Assembly (NCBI RefSeq): GCF_008831285.2
Contig: NC_045144.1
Coordinates: 14,745,858-14,809,857, forward strand
DNA length: 64,000 nucleotides
Source: Nymphaea colorata
Taxonomy: Eukaryota > Streptophyta > Magnoliopsida > Nymphaeales > Nymphaeaceae
Reading direction: 5' to 3'
Below, in pieces: positions 56,601 through 64,000 of this stretch. The notes under the pieces are model-generated. The model saw nothing but the letters and a program-made list of their open reading frames with translations. It was not told the DNA's origin and did no database searches. The stretch's first letter is position 1; every line of letters begins with the position of its first letter. The translations under genes were made by a program, and so were the position numbers.

Positions 56601-59370
56601 GTAAATGATTTTACTATATTGGCCATGTTGCAGCGATCGCTTGCAGGTGACTTGCAATGATCCGCCTACCACAGATATCCTGAAAAAGAAAAGGATGAAA
56701 AAGAAAAGGATGGGAAATCGAATTGTGTTTTAAGGGAACTTAAGCAAATACCAGACATAAAGAAAATTAGAAATTTTTATTTAAGGCCAGCAATTCTTTA
56801 TAGATAGGTGTTGCATTACGAAGGGGTTTGACCAATGTATGGGTAGGAATTTGTCGAAGGTCAGTCAACATTTAGAAGTTTAGGAATGTCAATTTCTTGT
56901 GTTGCAAAAGAAGCACACTGATATAAAAATTAAAATATAGCAGGAGCATCACCCTAAAGCACCTAAAACATGCATATACCCTATAAAGTTGGGAGAAAGG
57001 TGGGGGCTTTTACCTTTTTGTTGGATGGTAAAATGAAATGCTCCTCCTACTCCTGCAATAAAGAGATAGGTGTTATAAAATGTTAAGATTTCCTAAGTCT
57101 ATGTTCCTTTGATATTAGGAAAATCTTATTATCTGACGGTTATAAGGGATGTGCGGAAGAAGATAAGTTAAACGAGCTGTCTAGAATATCAGGAATATTC
57201 TTTGGTCAATTTCCACGAAACTCACAGCCTGCATATGGCAACGCAAAAATTTGCGGTCTATTCTGATATTGGAAACAATTGAAGCTGTTTCTTGCAAAAA
57301 AATTTCCAAACATATACTAAAAAAACATAAATTACCCATGAAACAACCTCTGCCATTGGCACCTGGTGGGGTGGCCCGTATCAGCACCTAATGCCCCCGA
57401 ATTGCTGTCAAAATATCATGAACAGTAGCAATGATGTGAGTAGTAAATAGTTGACTCCCTTTGTGGCATCCAGTTGTTCTTACAATCTATCCTTCTCACG
57501 TAAGTGACATATGCCAATTATAAGAAATTAACTTTTTTTGCGCATGCACATGAACATTCATGACTAGCTAATATCCAGGACCCTAGGGGAGACGAATAAG
57601 AGCCTTTGCGCCTCTTTTTTGAGTGGTGAATTGTTAATCTCTTGAACTGACCGGTACTGCATCACTCCGAAAATACTATTATGCCCATTGGCTTAAGGCC
57701 TTATCGACAATGCTGTTTATCCATACCTAAGTCTAGGCACTGGCCTTGAGACAGAACTAGTGGCTAAGAACGTTATGTATCAACTACAATTTGTTCAACT
57801 GTAATAGAAGGTTACTGTTCCCATTAAATGTTAACCTACAATTTTCTCTAAAGTTAAACCCTGGTGAGCTAGTAACTTGGACATTTGTCACGCCATTTCT
57901 TTGGTGTCGGGTTCATAAAAGGGAGAGTTAGAGAGATTGCATGCGTTGCGAAATGTGCTTCAATCTCGGTCCCTTCGTTAAACAATTCTACGACCCTATA
58001 AATCCTCGTCCTAAGGTTTACATGCAATAGTTGATGCATATCACTATATTTGAGCATAATCAGTTACCTACTGCTTAAGTTTGTGTACAAAAGTAGGTCC
58101 ATGCGTCCTAATTTGAATAGCTATATACTTTGTGAAGAAAAGACTAAGTAGAAGGAAAATGTATCTGATCTTTCTCATTAATGATGAAAGAAATAAAGAA
58201 AGTGGCAGGTAAAATTGAAGAGGAGTACTTATGTTGGGATTTTCCGTTCAATTACACTCTTCAGCTTTCTTCTTACAGAAGCTGCACTTTCAACCTTCAA
58301 GACAAACCAAACTGGGATGCAGTTTCGTTCAAGGTTATTTAATTTTATACAAGTTTGCCAAAATTAGTGGTCTTCTTACAGTTCCTGAAATATTATCTTG
58401 TAAGCCAACTAATTTCTTGATTGGATTTCAATGGAACGGGCCCGCACAGTACCCTTGTAAAATTTACTTGATGACACGCAAATGGGAGAAATAATTGATC
58501 CTACAACTGCTGCTTTTATTCAATTGACACCAACCAACCACTGTCCTTCCCAAAAAATTTATTGCATAACTTCTTCTAACAACTATTGATGAACCTAACT
58601 TGAAGTATTTTCATAGCTAGTCTATTTCATCTACCCACTCAACATGTTAGGATTAGAGTCTCTTTGAAGCATGCCCCATCTACCGCTACTCTCAAGTGAA
58701 AAGCTCTGAATGCTTGTCTTTCATGTGAGCTTCCAACCTACCTCACCAACAAAAGCACAACAACAAATACATACTTGCAGACCACCTTGATGAGTACCCA
58801 AGGCTAGGTGGTATTTTTTGGTGTTCTAATTGGAGACATGTTAAATTTTCAACACATTTAACTAAATGAAATGGAAATCAACTGATTGAAAAAATTACAT
58901 AGTGGAAACAGCGTTTTATGTCACTAGGAGACGATGGCCTGGCCATGGGTGTTGTGTGGGCAGTTGATCACATAGTCCTACAAAATTTATTTATTTATTT
59001 ATTTATCATGTACAAAGGTCTATAACTATGTACTCATTTATATATTGGTCCCTCACAATCCTTTTAGTACGAAACGCTTGCATGACCTAAGATCTTTTGA
59101 ATCAGTGTCCGTTATGTTTAAAATATTCGCCTTGTTTAACTTTTAAACAACTGATCAGGATAGGAGTTGTCTCTTGTTGACTAGTTGCAATCAATGTTAG
59201 CAGAGAATGTTGATTCTCTGCAGTTTGTTTCAACATTCACTGCTATTTCTTTCTTCTGTTTGATGAGCTTTTGGTTCTCGTTTCATAAAAAATGAACTTT
59301 TAATCTTGTTGTTCAACCTCATAATACGTTAATTTGAACTTTGTTATCTCCTTTTTATTGATGCTTCACC
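53700..59370. other. No gene recognised; ~5.7 kb intergenic
   Basis: Open frames are at most about 115 codons with no motifs. Small repeats include a tandem pair of AGTAGAAATAACTAGCTAG at 53977-54016, a repeated AAAAAGAAAAGGATG at 56680-56712 and a TTTA tetranucleotide run at 58986-59005. No RNA gene was seen. Confidence 0.5.
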
Positions 59371-59377
59371 ATTGAAG

Positions 59378-59998
59378 ATGAACACACACCCCCCCCCCCC
59401 CCCCCCCCCCATCCCCCGGGTTTCCACCATGCTTTGGGTCCACAACCTCCGAGGCTATATGGCATCTGGTGCAGGACTCAGCTTCAAAGCCCTAATGTGT
59501 CCACACTTCTCCCTTTATGAGTTTCTCCTTTGTGCCCAATTGTTAGGGTTTCCTTTTCACCTAATTCTGTTTAGAGCTGCAGAACTCGAAACAATGAGGA
59601 TCTTGCTCGATATATTCAAGGAAAGGCAGCAAAAGAATGCCGAAGCTGGTACAATTCCTAGCAGCTTCCATAAGAAGGTGAGATTGTCGTCTCTTTTGCT
59701 TTTTCTTTTTCAGTTTCCATGCTCATTTATCTATTGATTTTATTTTGTTTTTATTTTAGAAACTAGAGGAAAGGTTTATTGGCAATAGGGTTTGGATACT
59801 AGCCAAATATAGGTTTATCAAGGTAAGCTTCTTTGGTTTTTTGCATGATAGGTTCTCTAGTAATTTGGAAATTTACGCACTCGAAACAATTTTCTTATGT
59901 GCCTCAGTCAGCCCACATTGTTTAGTTTTTTTGCTGTGTCATAGGAACAATCAGATCTCTTGTTAACTGCCAATGATTTGGATGCCATGTGGCTCTGC
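59378..59998 (+). pseudogene. TON2: TONNEAU2/FASS (PP2A B'' regulatory subunit) gene fragment, first four exons
   Basis: Four exon-like pieces with proper GT...AG introns spell the start of plant TON2: 59378-59496, 59575-59677, 59760-59822 and 59945-59998. Readings include STMLWVHNLRGYMASGAGL, ELETMRILLDIFKERQQKNA, EAGTIPSSFHKK, KLEERFIGNRVWILAKYRFI and EQSDLLLTANDLDAMW. They align without gaps to the conserved family sequence. TON2 targets protein phosphatase 2A to control cortical microtubules and the preprophase band in the cytoplasm. The copy stops after DAMWLC, where T-rich sequence takes over, and the EF-hand part that makes up most of the protein is absent. Identity looks far lower than usual for this very conserved protein. 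A 22-C run (59389-59410) has replaced the start with prolines. The frame is still open across the joined exons. It is most likely a partial duplicate. It cannot be excluded that it is transcribed. Confidence 0.75.
59389..59410. repeat. Poly-C run of 22
   Basis: Lies at the start of the TON2-like fragment and would encode a proline run in its frame. Confidence 0.95.
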
Positions 59999-60167
59999 TT
60001 TCCCCTTTCTCTTTTCCTTTTTTTTTTCCCAACACTTCTTGTTTTTCCCTTTTTTGCTTCTCACATTCATTTATTCTCATATCCTTTTTTTCTCCTTCCT
60101 TTTTCTTTGTTCTTATTTTTTTTATAATGCACTCATTTTGTTATAAGTATATTTGTTATTTTTATAG

Positions 60168-60227
60168 GTGATGAATCTAACTCTCAGTCATTTCGCATAG
60201 TATATGATTGAGAGTTCAATTCATCAC
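60168..60227. repeat. 60-bp imperfect hairpin (26-bp arms, 8-bp loop)
   Basis: The left arm begins GTGATGAATCTAACTCTCAG. The reverse complement of the right arm begins GTGATGAATTGAACTCTCAA. 22 of 26 positions pair. It lies just after the point where the TON2-like fragment ends. It could be a small foldback element or a structured RNA; there is no further evidence for either. Confidence 0.75.
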
Positions 60228-60229
60228 AT

Positions 60230-62930
60230 AGCAAGCTCCTGGTGGAATATGTGAAACTAGCATCTCTGCTCATTCCCTAAGAATTTTGGCAAGTTCCCCT
60301 TTGCATGAGAGCTTCGTTAGCATACATATTCAAATAAATTTGAGCAGTATCTGCCTTAAATTTTCTTAGAAATTATGTTGTATATGTCACAAGACTTGTT
60401 CTACATGCACTACATGGTACTTTGTTGCTCATACTCTTGCTACCGTGAAAAGTTCAATCAATTAATGGCTTCTACAAGTGATGTCATGTTGTAGGTTATG
60501 CACGATTGGAGATGAGGACTACAAAATCCGGTCATTAAGATAGCATTTTATCTCTATATATGACTTTACTGAACTAGTTGGTTCATAGGTGCATACTCTA
60601 TCAGCCATAAAAACTGCTGGTGCTGCTCCTGATTCATAACCTCTGATCATGTCAAGGATTTAAACTGATGTTCTAGGGTGGAATCAAAAGGTTAATATTC
60701 AATCCGTTTCAGGGTTGTTGGGTTTTTCTGCTTTCTAATGTGATTAACTATACTGCCTTTAGGCATATGATCTCAATAACTGTTTTTCTTTGCCATGTTA
60801 AATAGTTTTGGAATCCTTAGTTAGAACTGAAATTTGGTTCAGGGAGTTTGTGGAATTGTGTCCGCTGTATCAAGATATCGTTGCCTACAGAAGTTCAATA
60901 GACGAGTTTAGAAGGTGATATCACAAATGACGTATTGTAAAACTAGCCATGTAGCAGTTCAGATGGTGTGCACGTATAGAGGAGCCACTCCAACAAAAAA
61001 CTGGGGTATACCCTCCTTGGATCATGTACCATTGAATGAGCATTAGATAGTACTGTGTCAATAAATAATTGGTACATTCGTACTATTTGCCTTTGTATTA
61101 TTTGTAGAAAACGTATTATTTGTAGAAAACATTAATAATATTGTTTTCCAAAAAACAAAAGGCAAAGTGACAATATGGGTTCGTTTCTGGTCTAAGTGAC
61201 AATATGTCTTTATTGCTAAACTAATATTAGAGTTAATCTTCATTGGCACTATATAGTATACCTTCATTTGTGGTGCCAAAAAGCATTAGGTTAGAACTAT
61301 TGTGGCACTTGTATTGCACCAGTTGATGTTTTGCCTTTGGCACAACAATACCGTTAGTAAAAAAAGCAGCGGTGGTTTGAGCACTCACACTACTAGTGGC
61401 ACAATATTAGCACCAAAGCTATATCTTTTTTGCGTGCCAGAGCCATATAAAACTGTTATTGTGTGTATGCTATATTAGCCATCAATGTCAAGTCTCAAAC
61501 ACTTCGCTTTTGAGTTTATTTCATTCTCCACTTTATTTCTACACTTTTTAACTAGATAAAATCAAAGTGACACAATAAGATGAGCATCCGAGAGATGTAA
61601 CAACCTGAGTACTTCTTCTTCCAAAGAAATCTAACTTTGTTTTAAATTTTCTAACGGCACATTCCTTTCTAAAAAAGCCAACTCATCATAGGCTTGAATC
61701 TGATAAAATTATCCTTCATGTCCATAACTTTATCCCCTTCTTGCTTGAACGTGGCCTAAGTGATATTCTAGATTTGAGAGCCTTTAACCAAATTATTGCT
61801 ACTGCCAACTCCCCAATGTTGTGGTCACCTTCACAGTCTCCCTATTTCCATTATACAATCACCATCAAACTGCATTTTTTTTCACAACCGCTAAAGAGAT
61901 CATACATATCTCTTATTGCCAAGCTGATTTATAGAGATTTAATTCTAGTCAAGAACATGTCAACTATTTCAGAATTTCCACGTTCTTTCTTTGTGAGTCT
62001 TCGTTCAAATATCTTCTCTACCAACATTATCTACAAACACATTATTAGCAAGATCAACATCCCCTCCTAAGACTACTAACAACATTGTTTGCTCAAATGT
62101 TCCATGTGGGGGTTGCTAAGAGCATGCATGAGTCTAAAATCCAATATTTAATTGGGCTATGAATACTCAACTAGAGAAACTGACACGCTTTAGTCCCCCA
62201 AGTCAAAAGTTCCATTGTTCTAAATGTATATTTTTCTTCTTTGAAAGCATCTGGTGAGTTTCATATGTCAATGTTTTCATACAATCATAACAGAGTTCAC
62301 TGTTAAGCTTAGGTTAATTTACTCCGTCTTTGATTTACTTCTAACTTGACCATGACTTGTAGCTCTTCCATTGGTTTTAATATTAGGCAGACCACCTAAT
62401 TCGCTTAACTGACACTAGGCTGACAGCCTCACTAAGAATTAAATTTGAATATGTAGAAATTCAGCTTTGTTTACTCTTGCAAAACTACTTATAATCAAAT
62501 GTCATCTTTCTAATAGCTAGGATAATAACGAGGTAAACCTTTTGAAGAACATGCATATTTGAGCTGGACTAATTCATGATCATGTTGAATTTATTGGCAC
62601 CGCTACAAGAAATAAGTTGTGCGACACAAGCTGACACTGCATCATAACGGGGAAAGATCCATATGGTTCATTATTCAAGTGGTTGTATATTATATGTGCT
62701 TCTAGCTCACTCTCAGATGTATTGTCAAGCGCACCACATTGCCACTACAAAGAACAACCATCTTCCCCCATAAACAAGTCAATTAGGGGTGATAGCCTGA
62801 ATTATCAAAGGAAAGATTCAAGATAGTGAAGGTGTTAGCCTAAACGATTAATTGAGCACCTTGAGGTACTATTTGGTTGTAGGAACAAGTGTTCTTAGAA
62901 TACTTGTCTTTATGACAACTGTCCTAAGAA
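60230..62930. other. No gene recognised; possible transposon-end sequence at 61.2-61.45 kb
   Basis: TTGGCAC / GTGGCAC / GTGCCA words recur in both orientations between 61240 and 61440 (for example CACTACTAGTGGCAC at 61388-61402). At 62600-62616 CCGCTACAAGAAATAAG resembles the CACTACAAGAAA end of CACTA elements. The 109-codon frame at 61741-62070 has no motif. Confidence 0.4.
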
Positions 62931-63080
62931 TAAAGAGTTTTTGTCCATGTGGACAAGTTGCTCTTTGTCCAGCGTTGTTTGCATACATGAAATTTCAACC
63001 TGTCATAAAGAGTTTTTGTCCATGTGGACAAGTTGTTTTTTGTCCAGCGTTGTTTGCATACATGAAATTTCAACCTGTCA
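62931..63080. repeat. Two tandem copies of a 75-bp unit
   Basis: Starts TAAAGAGTTTTTGTCCATGT at 62931 and 63006. The copies differ at only two positions. The unit length is a multiple of three, so the frame at 62852-63106 stays open and repeats a 25-residue segment (SFCPCGQV..CPALFAYMKF). Each unit contains a near-perfect TTGTCCATGTGGACAA palindrome. Confidence 0.9.
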
Positions 63081-63084
63081 TGTC

Positions 63085-64000
63085 TGTCGTTTGTTTAAAT
63101 AACTAGACGGACAAGTTCAACACATGATTTGCATTTTTCTCTTGTTATCTCCTTTTCTCTCCAAACACATGATAAAACATATGAAAAACATATGAACTAA
63201 TAAAAATACTCTTTTTTATCTCTATAAAATTCACATATACTGAAGAAAATTATTTTGTAAAATATATGAAAAATGCAAAAAAATAAAAAATTGCACAGCT
63301 CTAACTTTCTTTTTCACTCTCTATACATGAGAGATTTAAAAATAAACAAATAATGAAAGAAAATGCCTAATAAAATATGTCAAAAACAACTAAGCCAATA
63401 AAATACTCTCTCTCTTACTCTTTGTCCGCCTACAAATACATACACCTAATATTTAGATACGAAGAAAAACATGATAAAACATGTAAAAACATACGAACCA
63501 AAAGAAAACTCTCTCTGTATTTTTCTCTTTTTTCTTCTCTCTCTACAAATATAAACAACTTAATATCCATAAATTATAAAAGAAAGCATAAAAATGCAGA
63601 AAATAACATTAGGTTCAACGTGATAACAAATGATTACTTAGTCAAGTTTTATAAAATGCGAAGTTGAAAGCATTACATATGCCATCATTCAAAACCAAAA
63701 CAAGAAACTAAAAAGTTTTAACCATCCGGTCATAATGACACCAAACTTAAAGGCTTTAACTGTCTACGAAGGGAGGTTGTACTACAAGCATGCTATCACC
63801 CGCATTTACTAATACCAAATGGTGCAAATATCAAACAAGAGACCAGTTATCCTACTAATTGACAAGCTACAATAGAAGTTGACTTATGCCTACCAAACCC
63901 TCTCCTTTATCAAGACCAGTTTTCGTCTAAAAATTTTTTGCTTCTTTTGTTCTGCAAATTCAAACACAATAGGATAAAGAGAACAAAATTCAGACAACTT
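63085..64000. other. No gene recognised; AT-rich
   Basis: A-rich and CT-microsatellite-like stretches (CTCTCTCTTACTCT at 63405-63420, TCTCTCTCTAC near 63536). GAAAAACATGATAAAACATG-like phrases recur at 63166-63200 and 63462-63500, which suggests weak old duplication. Confidence 0.5.

Noticed and set aside
60218-60250. HHIAS reading resembling the next TON2 exon (CHIAS)
   Set aside because: Only four residues match, and they lie partly in the right arm of a hairpin, with no splice acceptor and no continuing similarity.

Overview
The window reads as nuclear DNA of a flowering plant. It is AT-rich, has almost no intact long reading frames, and is dominated by decayed plant-type transposable elements: Ty3/gypsy of the dual-RNase H type, several Ty1/copia copies, L1-like LINEs, hAT transposons and small inverted-repeat elements. 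It also holds a fragment of the plant gene TONNEAU2/FASS, which has plant-style introns. There are no bacterial operons, ribosome binding sites or CRISPR arrays. The species cannot be named from the sequence.

Layout. 1-3.3 kb: minus-strand pol of a Ty3/gypsy (Tat-like) element running off the left edge. 3.56-4.7 kb: LINE reverse transcriptase relic. 4.76-5.7 kb: head of a copia element (gag, primer binding site, probable LTR). 6.12-6.21 kb: a probable MADS-box K-domain exon fragment. 9.4-11.8 kb: hAT transposase relic split by a 305-bp inverted-repeat element with a 9-bp target duplication. 11.9-19.8 kb: a plus-strand LINE split by two minus-strand copia elements. 19.8-27.3 kb: a plus-strand Ty3/gypsy-like element with a plant-mobile-domain ORF ahead of gag and a very long AT-rich leader or LTR. 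27.7-32.0 kb: a second hAT relic, minus strand, with GC-rich repeats at both ends. 32.3-41.4 kb: two nearly complete minus-strand copia elements back to back.

41.4-64 kb is less repetitive. It holds microsatellites, a ~0.58-kb segmental duplication, a ~0.27-kb tandem array, one probable single-exon gene (172 aa, 52866-53384) with a TATA box and CT-rich leader, a four-exon TONNEAU2/FASS fragment at 59.4-60.0 kb, a 60-bp hairpin and a 75-bp in-frame tandem repeat.

Working together: nothing here forms a pathway. Only the 52.9-kb gene looks able to encode a functional host protein. The rest is a record of successive insertions: a LINE hit by copia elements, one of these then hit by a gypsy-type element, and a hAT element hit by a small inverted-repeat element. 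All identifications rest on reading motifs by eye; no database search was run.
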